A stretch of DNA of 64,000 nt from Anaerostipes rhamnosivorans (GCF_005280655.1 NZ_CP040058.1:3524861-3588860); one strand, 5' to 3'; numbered from the stretch's first letter, positions 16,973 through 26,044 are shown. A program made the numbers and translations. Notes: a model not told the origin generated them from the sequence alone.

Positions 16973-17218
16973 ATGGTTTACAAAACAAAAGGCGTCTGCA
17001 GCAGCGCTATTGAATTTGAGATAGAAGACGATATAATAAAAGACATACAGTTCCGGGGAGGCTGCCAGGGAAATACCACAGGCGTGGCAGCCCTTGTAAA
17101 AGGAATGGCAGTAGACGAGGTGATCGAACGGCTTTCAGGCATCCAATGCGGTTTCCGCGGTACCTCATGTCCTGACCAGCTTTCCAAAGCTTTAAAGGAA
17201 TATAAAGAGACTCATTAA
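16973..17218 (+). CDS. TSCPD domain protein (TIGR03905 type)
   Basis: An 81-residue small protein ending in the TSCPDQ signature (about 67-72) after a Cys-rich core (GGCQGNTTG near 28-36, IQCGFRG). The same domain occurs as an appendage of B12-dependent ribonucleotide reductases, where the cysteines may bind a metal or relay thiols. Stand-alone versions like this are common in clostridia and uncharacterised. AGGAGG precedes the ATG. It is 25 bases upstream of murG, so the two are probably co-transcribed; that pairing may be accidental. Confidence 0.85.
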   Translation: MVYKTKGVCSSAIEFEIEDDIIKDIQFRGGCQGNTTGVAALVKGMAVDEVIERLSGIQCGFRGTSCPDQLSKALKEYKETH

Positions 17219-17243
17219 CATCTGTTTAATTGATGGAGGTATT

Positions 17244-18311
17244 ATGAAACGAATCGTATTGACCGGAGGGGGTACTGCCGGACATGTCACTCCGAATATG
17301 GCATTGGTACCTGCACTGGAGAAAGAGGGATATCAAATCAGCTATATAGGCTCCAAAGATGGGATGGAAAAGAAGCTGATCGAAGACATTGGTCTTCCCT
17401 ACTACGGTATTTCCTCCGGTAAGCTCAGAAGATATTTTGATGTGAAGAACTTTACGGATCCCTTTCGGGTCATGAAAGGTTATTTTGACGCTAAAAAAAC
17501 ATTAAAGCATTTGAAACCCAATGTCGTGTTTTCCAAAGGCGGATTCGTCACCGTACCTGTGGTCATGGCGGCTAAGCATCTGCGGATCCCTGTCATCATC
17601 CATGAATCTGACATGACACCGGGTCTTGCAAATAAATTAAGCATTCCAAGTGCCAATAAGGTTTGCTGCAATTTTCCGGAAACCGTAAAACATCTCCCAG
17701 AAGGGAAAGCTGTACTTACTGGTTCACCGATCAGAGAAGAGTTGTTTACCGGTTCTAAGGAAAAAGGCCTTAAGCTTTGCGACTTTACATCTTCAAAACC
17801 TGTTCTACTTATCATCGGCGGAAGCCTTGGTTCCGTAGCGATAAACAATGCGGTCAGGGACAATATTGATGAGCTGTTGGAGGATTTTCAGATCATCCAT
17901 ATCTGCGGGAAGAATAACCTGGAATCTATGCTTGCAGGCAAAAGTGGTTACCGCCAGTTTGAGTATGTGAAAAAGGAACTGAAGCATCTCTTTGCCTGCG
18001 CAGACGTTATCATCTCCAGGGCAGGGGCCAACGCCATCTGTGAGCTCCTGGCCCTCAGGAAGCCGAATATCTTGATTCCGCTGGGATTAAACGCCAGCCG
18101 GGGAGATCAGATCTTAAACGCCCAGTCATTCCAGCGGCAAGGCTACAGCTATGTACTGAACGAGGAGGATGTCACCTCTAAGTCCCTGCTGAACGCAGTG
18201 CACGAGGTTTATGACAACCGGGCAAGCTATGTGAACGCCATGAATCAGAGCGAACTTTCCGATCCCATTGGAACCATTGTTAAGCTGGCCAACGAGCTCG
18301 CAAGAAAATAG
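17244..18311 (+). CDS. murG: UDP-GlcNAc:undecaprenyl-pyrophosphoryl-MurNAc-pentapeptide GlcNAc transferase
   Basis: A 355-residue membrane-associated GT-B glycosyltransferase that converts lipid I to lipid II in peptidoglycan synthesis. The N-terminal glycine loop GGGTAGHVTPN (8-18) and the HESDMTPGLANK segment (about 115-126) are diagnostic. IIGGSLGS (about 190-197) is the second Gly loop. The donor-binding RAGANAICELLALRKPNILIP lies near 257-277. It lacks the usual mur/div cluster context, as in many clostridia, and may be a second or relocated murG. A strong terminator follows. Confidence 0.92.
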   Translation: MKRIVLTGGGTAGHVTPNMALVPALEKEGYQISYIGSKDGMEKKLIEDIGLPYYGISSGKLRRYFDVKNFTDPFRVMKGYFDAKKTLKHLKPNVVFSKGGFVTVPVVMAAKHLRIPVIIHESDMTPGLANKLSIPSANKVCCNFPETVKHLPEGKAVLTGSPIREELFTGSKEKGLKLCDFTSSKPVLLIIGGSLGSVAINNAVRDNIDELLEDFQIIHICGKNNLESMLAGKSGYRQFEYVKKELKHLFACADVIISRAGANAICELLALRKPNILIPLGLNASRGDQILNAQSFQRQGYSYVLNEEDVTSKSLLNAVHEVYDNRASYVNAMNQSELSDPIGTIVKLANELARK

Positions 18312-18340
18312 ACGGATTATCTAAGTATTCCATGCAATAA

Positions 18341-18386
18341 AATAGTCAAGCCCTTCAAAATGATAGGAAGGGCTTGACTATTTTTA
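18341..18386 (+). terminator. terminator of murG
   Basis: AATAGTCAAGCCCTTC (18341-18356) pairs with GAAGGGCTTGACTATT (18367-18382), followed by TTTATT: a 16-base-pair stem. Confidence 0.9.
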
Positions 18387-18414
18387 TTCTTGATTATTTT
18401 TTCTGTTGAACTGT

Positions 18415-19305
18415 CTACTTCACGATGCTCTCAAGCTGGGGCAGGATTTCATCTTCCGGATGGCTGCAGCCGTACTGTCCGATACAAATAGACGGCTTGG
18501 TCTTCCCGTGGTAATCACTTCCGCAGGTCACAAACAATTCATACTTTCCGGCCTCATGGCTGAAAAACATAGCATCCTCCGGTGAGTGATAACTGCTGAA
18601 GGCTTCTACCCCATCAATGCCGGAAACGGCGATCTCTTTCCAGAGTTCCATATGGTCCTTTAAGTTCACTCCCGGATGCGCCAGCACTGCCTTTCCCCCG
18701 CTTTCATGGATCTGAGTTATCACCTCTTCCATAGAAGGGAACTTTATACCCACATGACAGGGTTTATCCTGGGAGTAATAATCCCAGTAAAAATTCACGT
18801 AGGGATTGCTGCTTCTGTCTCCTCCCGGACGGTAAGGCAGGAGCAGTTCATGTTCCTGATATTCCGGTTTATTTAATAGAACTTCCGCAAACATCTCCCC
18901 TGTCCACCGGTTTTTCCAAAACATAGTTTCCGTCAGGGCTTCCATGTCTTTCTCAGACACATCAAATCCTAATTTTCTCGTCCCCTCAAGCATCTTAACC
19001 GATGCTTCACTGCTCTGCTCTGATATATTGTCCTCGATCTTTTGAAAAGCCGCATCCCTTTCATCTATTCCATACCCAAGAACATGCAGATTAACCCCTT
19101 GAAAGGTGCAGTCGATCTCTATCCCTGAGATAAAATGAATCCCCTCTTTCTGGGCTGCCTTTCTTCCTTTCTCCACGGCCCGGACACAGTTATGGTCTGC
19201 AATGGCCATATACCGGATGCCCTTTTCCTTGCATTTTTGCACTAATTCTTCCGGTTGAAACTCCCCGTCATCACTGTAATAAGAATGCATATGTAAATCT
19301 ATCAT
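18415..19305 (-). CDS. PHP domain phosphoesterase
   Basis: A 296-residue polymerase-and-histidinol-phosphatase domain protein. Metal-binding motifs are HMHSYYSDDG at 5-14, ADHNC at about 36-40, GIEIDC near 61-66, HPG near 215-217, and the C-terminal GSDYHG near 268-273. Proteins of this type hydrolyse nucleotide or sugar phosphates (e.g. 3',5'-nucleoside bisphosphate phosphatases, YciV/RNase AM). The substrate here is not determined. It is the first gene of the accessory region and divergent from an AraC-type regulator, so it could serve the sugar operon, but nothing proves that. Confidence 0.85.
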   Translation of the reverse strand: MIDLHMHSYYSDDGEFQPEELVQKCKEKGIRYMAIADHNCVRAVEKGRKAAQKEGIHFISGIEIDCTFQGVNLHVLGYGIDERDAAFQKIEDNISEQSSEASVKMLEGTRKLGFDVSEKDMEALTETMFWKNRWTGEMFAEVLLNKPEYQEHELLLPYRPGGDRSSNPYVNFYWDYYSQDKPCHVGIKFPSMEEVITQIHESGGKAVLAHPGVNLKDHMELWKEIAVSGIDGVEAFSSYHSPEDAMFFSHEAGKYELFVTCGSDYHGKTKPSICIGQYGCSHPEDEILPQLESIVK

Positions 19306-19432
19306 AAAAACCCATACCTCCTGTATATCTGTACACCAGTCACCTTAATATATAAATACCGTCTTTTGCTGATTGAAACAATATAAATTTGGACCTATAA
19401 TATAAAAAAAGCGACAAAAAGGAGGAATCTCT

Positions 19433-20365
19433 ATGCCTTTGCAGGATTGTACAATCTATACTGACCAGGACAGGCGGGAAGTGCGGCCCCATGGAACCAT
19501 CGAATTCCCGTGTGCCGGCTATGACTCTGTCTATTCTGTTGACAACGTCAGCAGGATCCCTTGGCACTGGCATGAAGAACTGGAAGTCATCTATCTGTAC
19601 TCCGGGACTTTAGAGATAAGGGTCCCCGGCAGATCCCTGCGCATGAATGCAGGAGACAGCCTGATGATCAATTCTAATATCCTTCACGAGGCTGAAACCT
19701 CCGGAACCTGCCGGCTTCAGTCTCTTGTCTTTCATCCGGATCTCATATGCGGCTCTGAAAACTCTGTTTTCTATATAAAATATATCCAGCCGCTCATCAG
19801 TTCCTGTGCCATAGACTGTCTGCAGTTTTCTCCAGTAGACGATACTGTGCCGGAATCCACACAGTGCATCTTAAAGGCTTTCGAGGCCTTTTCTAAAGGT
19901 TCAAAGGGCCATGAATTTACAGTCAGGGAACAGCTCTCCCGCCTTTGTTTTCTTCTATATCAAAGCCATGAATCTGTGATCTCAGAAACCACGGCGAGGC
20001 CGGACCAGGATTCCTGCCGCATCAAAACAATGATTCATATGATTGAGGAGCGGTTTGCGGAACCATTAAAGTTATATGACATCGCAAAGTCCGCCAATAT
20101 TGGTGAAAGGGAATGTTTACGGTGCTTCCGACGGACACTGGGGATCCCTCCCATGCAGTATCTGATCCGCTACCGTCTGTCCAAAGGCGCCCTTCTGCTT
20201 ACAAAGACCAGCCAGAGCATCTCGGAGATCTCCATTAGCTGCGGTTTTGACAGTCCCAGTAACTTCTCCCGGATGTTTAAAAGGACTTACCAGTGCTCGC
20301 CCCGTGAATACCGGAACCGTAATAAAGAACAACGTGGGCAGGCCCGCCGTCCTGTTATAATATAA
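19433..20365 (+). CDS. AraC family transcriptional regulator
   Basis: A 310-residue regulator. The N-terminal half is a cupin-type sensor (WHWHEELEVIYLYSGTLEIRVPG near residues 43-63, NSNILHEAE near 83-91). The last 100 residues hold the two helix-turn-helix motifs of AraC proteins, with IAKSANIGERECLRCFRR near 220-237 and the hallmark ISEISISCGFDSPSNFSRMFKR near 262-283. ATG follows AAGGAGG. It converges on the four-gene sugar operon and is its likely activator, with the second AraC regulator beyond as the alternative. Confidence 0.9.
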   Translation: MPLQDCTIYTDQDRREVRPHGTIEFPCAGYDSVYSVDNVSRIPWHWHEELEVIYLYSGTLEIRVPGRSLRMNAGDSLMINSNILHEAETSGTCRLQSLVFHPDLICGSENSVFYIKYIQPLISSCAIDCLQFSPVDDTVPESTQCILKAFEAFSKGSKGHEFTVREQLSRLCFLLYQSHESVISETTARPDQDSCRIKTMIHMIEERFAEPLKLYDIAKSANIGERECLRCFRRTLGIPPMQYLIRYRLSKGALLLTKTSQSISEISISCGFDSPSNFSRMFKRTYQCSPREYRNRNKEQRGQARRPVII

Positions 20366-20368
20366 AAT

Positions 20369-20405
20369 GCAGGGAGGAAGCCTGATTCAAAAGTTCCTTC
20401 CCTGC
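20369..20405. terminator. hairpin between the AraC gene and the symporter gene
   Basis: GCAGGGAGGAA (20369-20379) pairs with TTCCTTCCCTGC (20394-20405, one bulge). It lies between convergent stops and has no long T-run, so it is a plausible but weak bidirectional terminator. Confidence 0.55.
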
Positions 20406-20412
20406 TGTTCAT

Positions 20413-21807
20413 TTATAGCTGACCCTGAAGTTCCCGTTCTGTCAGTTCCTCCATGATCGTTTCATATTTTTTGTCCAGTTTGTACAGGACAAGAGTTATG
20501 ATGACGACGACCCAGACAATGATCGGTCCCGTTTTATAAATGTTTATAATCATATCAATGGCCGACTGGGGCTGGGTGACTGCTCCTGCCGCAGAACTCA
20601 GATAGCCTGCCAGTGAGAGAAGTCCCGTCATGATGGCTGAGGCCAGGCCGGAACCAATCTTTGTTCCCACCGACCCGCCGGCAAATATCAGGCTCTCCTG
20701 GCGGATATGGTGCTTCCACTGTCCGAATTCCACCACATCGCCCAGCATGCCAAAGACAATAGCATTTAACGGCGATAATCCGATACCCCTGATGATACAG
20801 CACAAAAGCATCCACTGAAAACTGTAGGGATTGGCAAAGAACACAAGCTGTCCGGCCAGCGCTAACACCGCCCCCGCAAGCGCCATATTCCTCTTGCCGA
20901 AGTGTTTTAGCAGGATAGGGCATACGATACACGTGGATGCCACGATGGTCAGAGTTTCCGTCAGATACAGTGTACTGTACATCCATGTATCGTTGTGGAA
21001 TATGTACTTGCAGTAATATGGCAGAATGGTCCCTGTCACACCGTAGATCACATTCTGCATCATCCAGAGGACCAATACGGCCCAAAAATACTGATTGGTC
21101 ACTAAAAGCTTTAATGCCTTGAGCGCAGGTATCTTTTCCTGCTTCTCACGGGCTTCGATCTTTACGGTCTCCTGGCAGTTGGCAAAACAGATGATTAAAA
21201 GGACCATGGCGATCACAGCCCATATGCCCATGACGATCACCCATGAGGACTGGGTATCCCCAAACAGCTTTACTAACGGCATGGTGCAGGTTACTGCCAG
21301 AATACGCCCGAACGGTGACATTCCCATTCTCACGATACTGAGCATGCTCCGCTCCTCAGAACTTCTGGACATCATAGCAGATAGGCTTCCGTAGGGCAGA
21401 TTGATGGCCGTATAACAGATGGTCGTACAAAAATTATACGTCACAAACATATACAGAAACTGCAGAAAGTTTGTCGTGTGGGGCACTGTGAATAACAACA
21501 CGGCTGAGACGGCATATGGTGCCGCCATCCACAGGATCCACGGCCTTGATTTCCCCCATTTGGAGTTGGTTCGTTCCACAATAAATCCCATGATAACGTC
21601 AGAGAATCCGTCAAATACTCTGGAGAGCAGCATGACCATTCCGACTGTTGCGGCAGAGACTCCCACGTAATCTGTGTAAAACAGCGTCAGCACCGTGCTG
21701 ATCATCCCAAAAACCACATTGCACGCCGTATCTCCGCATCCATAAGAGAATCTTGTTTTCCATGATAATTTTTCTAATATCGTTCCTTGCTTCTTTTCCA
21801 TTCTCAC
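20413..21807 (-). CDS. GPH-family sugar:cation symporter (MelB/YicJ type)
   Basis: A 464-residue, 12-helix major facilitator of the glycoside-pentoside-hexuronide:cation symporter family. The FSYGCGDTACN opening (about 16-26), FSDVIMGF near 68-75, and RSRPW-type KWGKSRPWILW near 83-93 are typical, as is the AINLPYGSLSAMM segment near 134-146. Substrates in this family are glycosides and uronides taken up with Na+ or H+. The GTG start lies one base after the stop of the upstream isomerase gene; ATG at 21801 is the alternative. As last gene of the operon it should import the compound processed by the other three. Confidence 0.9.
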   Translation of the reverse strand: MRMEKKQGTILEKLSWKTRFSYGCGDTACNVVFGMISTVLTLFYTDYVGVSAATVGMVMLLSRVFDGFSDVIMGFIVERTNSKWGKSRPWILWMAAPYAVSAVLLFTVPHTTNFLQFLYMFVTYNFCTTICYTAINLPYGSLSAMMSRSSEERSMLSIVRMGMSPFGRILAVTCTMPLVKLFGDTQSSWVIVMGIWAVIAMVLLIICFANCQETVKIEAREKQEKIPALKALKLLVTNQYFWAVLVLWMMQNVIYGVTGTILPYYCKYIFHNDTWMYSTLYLTETLTIVASTCIVCPILLKHFGKRNMALAGAVLALAGQLVFFANPYSFQWMLLCCIIRGIGLSPLNAIVFGMLGDVVEFGQWKHHIRQESLIFAGGSVGTKIGSGLASAIMTGLLSLAGYLSSAAGAVTQPQSAIDMIINIYKTGPIIVWVVVIITLVLYKLDKKYETIMEELTERELQGQL

Positions 21808-21808
21808 T

Positions 21809-22729
21809 CTACCCTTTCAGCAGTTCCCGTTCAATGCGTTCTCTTGCCTCCGGCGCCTGCTTCTCCATCTTTTCCGGGAATCCGAACATGGATACACATG
21901 CGATGTTGTCTCCTCCGGCTTTCGGTGCAGCTTCCCTTAACTGGCTGTTTGCGAAGTCCATCTCTCTTAACGTCTCAAAAATCCCGTCAAAGTCCACGTC
22001 TCCCTCTCCCATGGCTAAATGCTGGTGAATGGTCACATCCGCTTTTCCTCTTCCGTTTAACCACGGCGGGTTGGCGATATAGCGGCAGTCCATGGTCTGG
22101 TTGAATGTATCCGCAAACAGTACGTGGGTCAGTTCTTCCCCTGCGTACTGTAACATGGAGCACACATCCCCTTTGCCCTCGTCATAGAAGAATCCATGTG
22201 GGGAAGAATACACATATCCAAGGTTCGGAGAGCGGAAGGATTTCACCAGATCACAAGTCTCATTGTTTAATTCACAGAAGTCATACGGATGGGACTGGAT
22301 CTCCACCCGGAGCCCTTCCCTCTCAATGATCGGCAGAAGTTCTTCCATAGAACGGAACCACATGCCGTTGCAGATCTCCTGCTGGTTGGGATCCCCGGAC
22401 AGCTCCGTGTTAATCACCTGCACGCCCATATCCACGGCGATCTCAATCATCCGTTTCCAGTTGGCTACTGCCATCTGTCTCTGCTCCTCTGTAGGTCCGG
22501 ACCAGCGGTACACCACGATAAAGGAGGAGATCTCCACTCCGGTTTCCCGGAGTGCTTTCCTGTATTCTGCCTCACATTCCCTGGAGAACAGCGGGTGTTT
22601 ATAGAATGGATTGATCCTTGGATGCGGAGACTGTTCGATGTATTGATAACCCCAGTCTGCCACCTGATGCACCATCCGGTTGATATCCATCTGCTTTGCC
22701 AGCACATCCACGTCAAATGCTATTTTCAT
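21809..22729 (-). CDS. TIM-barrel sugar isomerase/epimerase-like protein (DgpC-like)
   Basis: A 306-residue xylose-isomerase-like TIM barrel (AP-endonuclease-2 fold). It opens MKIAFDVDVLAKQMDI. Likely metal ligands are in VINTELSGDP (about 119-128), VEIQSHPYDF (about 156-165), HVLFADTFNQ (about 214-223) and the C-terminal HQHLAMGEGDVDF (about 247-259). These Glu, Asp and His positions match isomerases, dehydratases and beta-eliminases that act on keto-sugars. From memory it resembles DgpC of the puerarin C-deglycosylation system, but no DgpB (DUF6379) partner gene is present. The exact reaction is unknown. Confidence 0.75.
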   Translation of the reverse strand: MKIAFDVDVLAKQMDINRMVHQVADWGYQYIEQSPHPRINPFYKHPLFSRECEAEYRKALRETGVEISSFIVVYRWSGPTEEQRQMAVANWKRMIEIAVDMGVQVINTELSGDPNQQEICNGMWFRSMEELLPIIEREGLRVEIQSHPYDFCELNNETCDLVKSFRSPNLGYVYSSPHGFFYDEGKGDVCSMLQYAGEELTHVLFADTFNQTMDCRYIANPPWLNGRGKADVTIHQHLAMGEGDVDFDGIFETLREMDFANSQLREAAPKAGGDNIACVSMFGFPEKMEKQAPEARERIERELLKG

Positions 22730-22741
22730 CTCATCAGCTCC

Positions 22742-23905
22742 TTACTTATAATCTACCCACTGTGCACCCTGATCTGCGGATTGAACACAGTTTTCTACCC
22801 AGCGCACGCCCTCTGCCCCTGCGTGTACATTGGGATACCAGAACTCCACATGCTCTCCTCTGTCACATGCGTCCATGGCCTGCGCAAAGCGGCTGTATAA
22901 GTTACTCCATGCTTCAAACAAACCTTCCGGATGCCCTGCCCCAATACGGTCTTCCTCCAGGGCAGAAGGTGCCAGATATCCCATGCCTCTTTCCAGAACA
23001 CGTACAGGTTCATTCTGCACTTCATAGGTCAGCTGGTTCGGATGCTCATCCCACCACTCAATAGATGCCTTTTCACCGATGACACGAATCTTCTGCCCAT
23101 GCATGGAACCGCAGTTTACACAGCATGACCAAACGTATCCCACGGCACCATTGTCATATTCCATGATGGTCATAGCGTTGTCCTCCAGAGGTTTTCTGGA
23201 CTCGACGAAGGACTGTCTGCTGCACATCAGCCGTTTGATCTTCATATCCGGAAGCATGACTTCAGATAAGTACAGCGGATGGGTTCCCACATCACCCAGC
23301 ACATAGGACGGTCCTGCAACCTTTGGATCTACCCGCCATTTTGTGGAGGCTGTATTTTTTTCGACTGCCACGTTGTGGAATCCATGGGAGAACTGCATAT
23401 TGACAATACGAATCTTTCCCAGCTTTCCTTCGGCGATCAGCTGTCGTGCCTCCTCGATGACCTGATGTCCCGCATAACCGTAAGTAACACCTACGATTTT
23501 ATTTTGTTTTGCGGCCAGTGCCTCTAATTCCTCCGCCTCTTCAGTTGTAAAACAGAGAGGTTTTTCACATACAACATGAAGCCCGGCAAGCAAGGCTGCC
23601 TTTGTGATCTCAAAGTGTGTTCCGTTGGGAGTTGCAATGGAGACCGCCTGGATCCCGTCCTGGCGCTTAGCTTCCTTTGCAAACATAGTCTTATAATCTG
23701 GGTAACATCTGTCCTCATCCACATGAAGCTGCTTACCAAACTCTCTGCCCCTCTCCGGGTCAATGTCAAAGGCACCTGCAACCAGGTCAAAATTAAAATC
23801 TCTCATTGCGGCAGACCGGTGGATATAGCCAATCTGGCTTCCCTTTCCTCCCCCTACCATAGCCCAGCGGATCGGTTTTTCAATTTTCTTTTCTCCGTAA
23901 TACAT
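22742..23905 (-). CDS. Gfo/Idh/MocA family oxidoreductase
   Basis: A 387-residue NAD(P)-dependent sugar dehydrogenase. The N-terminal Rossmann fold begins IRWAMVGGGKGSQIG (about 12-26). The catalytic EKP motif is in VCEKPLCF (about 119-126). The C-terminal beta-sheet domain carries the likely active-site GDVGTHPLYL (about 205-214) and GHPEGLFEAW (about 324-333). Members oxidise a ring hydroxyl of glucosides or inositols to a ketone. The opening VGGGKGSQIGYIHR form is shared with dehydrogenases that make 3-keto-glycosides. In an operon with two eliminase-like TIM barrels it would supply the keto intermediate. Confidence 0.88.
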   Translation of the reverse strand: MYYGEKKIEKPIRWAMVGGGKGSQIGYIHRSAAMRDFNFDLVAGAFDIDPERGREFGKQLHVDEDRCYPDYKTMFAKEAKRQDGIQAVSIATPNGTHFEITKAALLAGLHVVCEKPLCFTTEEAEELEALAAKQNKIVGVTYGYAGHQVIEEARQLIAEGKLGKIRIVNMQFSHGFHNVAVEKNTASTKWRVDPKVAGPSYVLGDVGTHPLYLSEVMLPDMKIKRLMCSRQSFVESRKPLEDNAMTIMEYDNGAVGYVWSCCVNCGSMHGQKIRVIGEKASIEWWDEHPNQLTYEVQNEPVRVLERGMGYLAPSALEEDRIGAGHPEGLFEAWSNLYSRFAQAMDACDRGEHVEFWYPNVHAGAEGVRWVENCVQSADQGAQWVDYK

Positions 23906-23925
23906 AGTTTTGTTCCTTTTCTGAA

Positions 23926-24852
23926 TTAGATTTCATATCCTACACTTTTTAAATATGTAACACTGGCCTTCACGTCCCGGAGGCTTGTGTCTGAATTTCT
24001 TGGATCACGTTCCTGTTCTATGGTGATATATCCGCTGTACTGGATATCCTCCAAGGTCTGCTTGATCTCAGGGTAGTCCAGTGCGCCTTTTCCTATGGGA
24101 CACATGGCTCCTTTTCCACAGCCCTCAAAAAAGCGGATATGTTTTCCCAGAACTTCCCGGTATACCTTTTCATCCACATCTTTAAAGTGGACATAATCCA
24201 GGCGGTCCGCATACTTTTTCAGCCATTCTGCCGGATCCATGCCGGAGTAATAAAGATGCCCTGTATCCAGGCAGAGACCTGCCAGCTCATAAGGAATGTC
24301 CCTTACCACCGCTTCGATCTCATCTGCAAACTCAATATAACCTCCGGCGTGAGGATGAATGACCGGCCGCACACCGTATTCATTTGCTTTTTCACAGATT
24401 CCCCTGATGTGGCCCATCATCGCTGCCCATTTTTCTTCTGAAAGCCTCGGCGCTTTGTCTGGATGTCCAGCCGCATAATCTCTCTCATCATGACCCCAGT
24501 CCATGATGGTCATATAAGGCGCAGCAAAATGCTGGCCCTCATGTACCGGAAGCGGCGGAAGCTTTGTGACCAGAGAACAGATCTCTTCTGTCTGTCTCAA
24601 TACGTTTTCATAGTTTTCTTCACTCAGCAGATCGTCGAAGATCGTCCCTGCCACAATGGCTAATCCATTCTTTTTTAACTCCTCAGAGACTGTCTCCACA
24701 TCAATCGGAAGATATCCGTAAGGTCCAAGCTCAATGGCCCGGTAACCCGCCTGGCCTGCCTCCTTAAGTACCCTCTGCCATGGCGGCAGATAAGGGTTCT
24801 TTACATCATCCACGCCCCAGCAGCAAGGAGCTCCGCAGATATTCATACTCAT
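23926..24852 (-). CDS. IolE-like sugar phosphate isomerase/epimerase family protein
   Basis: A 308-residue TIM-barrel protein, first gene of the operon. The N terminus (CWGVDDVKNPYLPPWQRVL, about 12-30, then IELGPYGYLP near 41-50) is close to inosose dehydratases. Metal ligands appear in VIHPHAGGYIEF (about 163-174), CLDTGHLYYSG (about 193-203), HFKDVDE (about 222-228) and ITIEQERDP (about 278-286). IolE dehydrates 2-keto-myo-inositol, and relatives act on 3-keto-hexoses. The rest of an iol operon (iolB, C, D, G cluster) is absent, so simple myo-inositol catabolism is not implied. ATG follows AGGAGG. Confidence 0.8.
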   Translation of the reverse strand: MSMNICGAPCCWGVDDVKNPYLPPWQRVLKEAGQAGYRAIELGPYGYLPIDVETVSEELKKNGLAIVAGTIFDDLLSEENYENVLRQTEEICSLVTKLPPLPVHEGQHFAAPYMTIMDWGHDERDYAAGHPDKAPRLSEEKWAAMMGHIRGICEKANEYGVRPVIHPHAGGYIEFADEIEAVVRDIPYELAGLCLDTGHLYYSGMDPAEWLKKYADRLDYVHFKDVDEKVYREVLGKHIRFFEGCGKGAMCPIGKGALDYPEIKQTLEDIQYSGYITIEQERDPRNSDTSLRDVKASVTYLKSVGYEI

Positions 24853-25080
24853 GTTAAAACCTCCTGTTTTGTTTGTTCATCATCGCTTTCTGTAATTATT
24901 ATTTTAGAGAAAACAAAGGTCCTCCGCCTTTACTATTTTGTTCGCTGTGAGATTAAAAACAGGGGCATTTCAAAGAAATATATTAGAAATGAGAACAAGG
25001 ACTCCACTATCTTGTATAAGACACAAACAAAGTACCCATAAATTACTCATATAATGATTTTAAAAAGATATGAAAAACCA

Positions 25081-25111
25081 TTGACTCTCACGTAACGTGA
25101 TAATGTAAGAT
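25081..25111 (+). promoter_or_regulatory. MerR-type promoter with 19-base spacer and internal palindrome
   Basis: TTGACT (25081-25086), a 19-base spacer, TAAGAT (25106-25111). The spacer holds the perfect palindrome TCACGT-A-ACGTGA (25088-25100). An over-long spacer with a central dyad is the mark of MerR-family promoters and implies autoregulation of the next gene. The 230 bases from 24853 to here hold no other feature I can support. Confidence 0.8.
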
Positions 25112-25147
25112 AGAATCAAAGATACACAACAGATTGGAGATGATGTC

Positions 25148-26044
25148 TTGAGAACCATAAAAGAAGTTGCAGTACTTTCAGGCGTCAGCGTGCGGACCTT
25201 ACAGTATTATGATGAAATCGGTTTATTAAAACCCGCAAAGGTCACCGGCGCCGGTTATAGACTATACGATGATGAATCAATAAACACTCTACAGCAAATA
25301 TTACTTTTTAAGGAGTTGGAATTTCCTCTGAAGGATATTAAAAGGATCATGGAAAATCCCAATTTTAACAAAGAAGAAGCTCTGAGCAGGCAAAAAACAC
25401 TGCTAAAAGCAAAACGGGACAGGCTGAACAGACTGTTAGACCTGATCGGCAGACTGGAACAAGGAGAAACCTATATGAGTTTTAAAGAATTTGATTTAAG
25501 TGAATATATCCAGGCATTGGAGCAGTTTAAAAAAGAGAATACAGAGGAGATTATGAAATACTGGGGAAGTACCGAAGCCTTCGATGAATTTATAAAAAGA
25601 GCCAGGGATCATGAGTCCAGCATCGCTCAAACGGCGGTGGAGTATTACGGCAGTGTTGAAAAATACACAGATGCCATGAAAGAGAGCCTAAGCCATTTCT
25701 CTGAGAATATGGAGAAGATGCGGAAGATCAAAGAAAAAGGGTATGTAGAAAAGAATAAAGACTTGATGGAGCAGCTGACAAGTGACGTTTCAAGGGATGT
25801 CAAATCTGAAGAAGTACAGAATATCATCGGCCAGATGTTGAATCTGCTGGATGAAGAAGACCAGCCTACAATGGATCTGGGCGAGAACTACTATGATAAG
25901 CTGATTGACGGATATCTCCACAATCCAAAGCTGATCGAGGCTATGGATCAGCAGTACTGTAAAGGAGCTTCAAAGTTTATAGGGGAAGCATTACAATATT
26001 ATCTCAAGAAAAAAACATGTAACTCTAAGTTTAGAATTATTTGA
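25148..26044 (+). CDS. MerR family regulator with TipAS-like ligand domain
   Basis: A 298-residue regulator with a TTG start (GGAG upstream). The winged helix at residues 1-70 shows VSVRTLQYYDEIGLLKPAK, and a coiled coil runs to about 110. The C-terminal 180 residues match the TipAS antibiotic-binding domain: MKYWGSTEAFDEF near 137-149, and a DLGENYYDKLIDGYLHNP segment near 239-256. TipA-type proteins bind thiopeptides or other hydrophobic drugs and activate resistance genes. No obvious transporter sits beside it on the same strand, so only its own promoter is a clear target. Confidence 0.88.
   Translation: MRTIKEVAVLSGVSVRTLQYYDEIGLLKPAKVTGAGYRLYDDESINTLQQILLFKELEFPLKDIKRIMENPNFNKEEALSRQKTLLKAKRDRLNRLLDLIGRLEQGETYMSFKEFDLSEYIQALEQFKKENTEEIMKYWGSTEAFDEFIKRARDHESSIAQTAVEYYGSVEKYTDAMKESLSHFSENMEKMRKIKEKGYVEKNKDLMEQLTSDVSRDVKSEEVQNIIGQMLNLLDEEDQPTMDLGENYYDKLIDGYLHNPKLIEAMDQQYCKGASKFIGEALQYYLKKKTCNSKFRII

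Noticed and set aside
20555..21085. 176-codon minus-strand frame
   Set aside because: Same strand as the GPH symporter but a different frame, inside a clearly coding gene.
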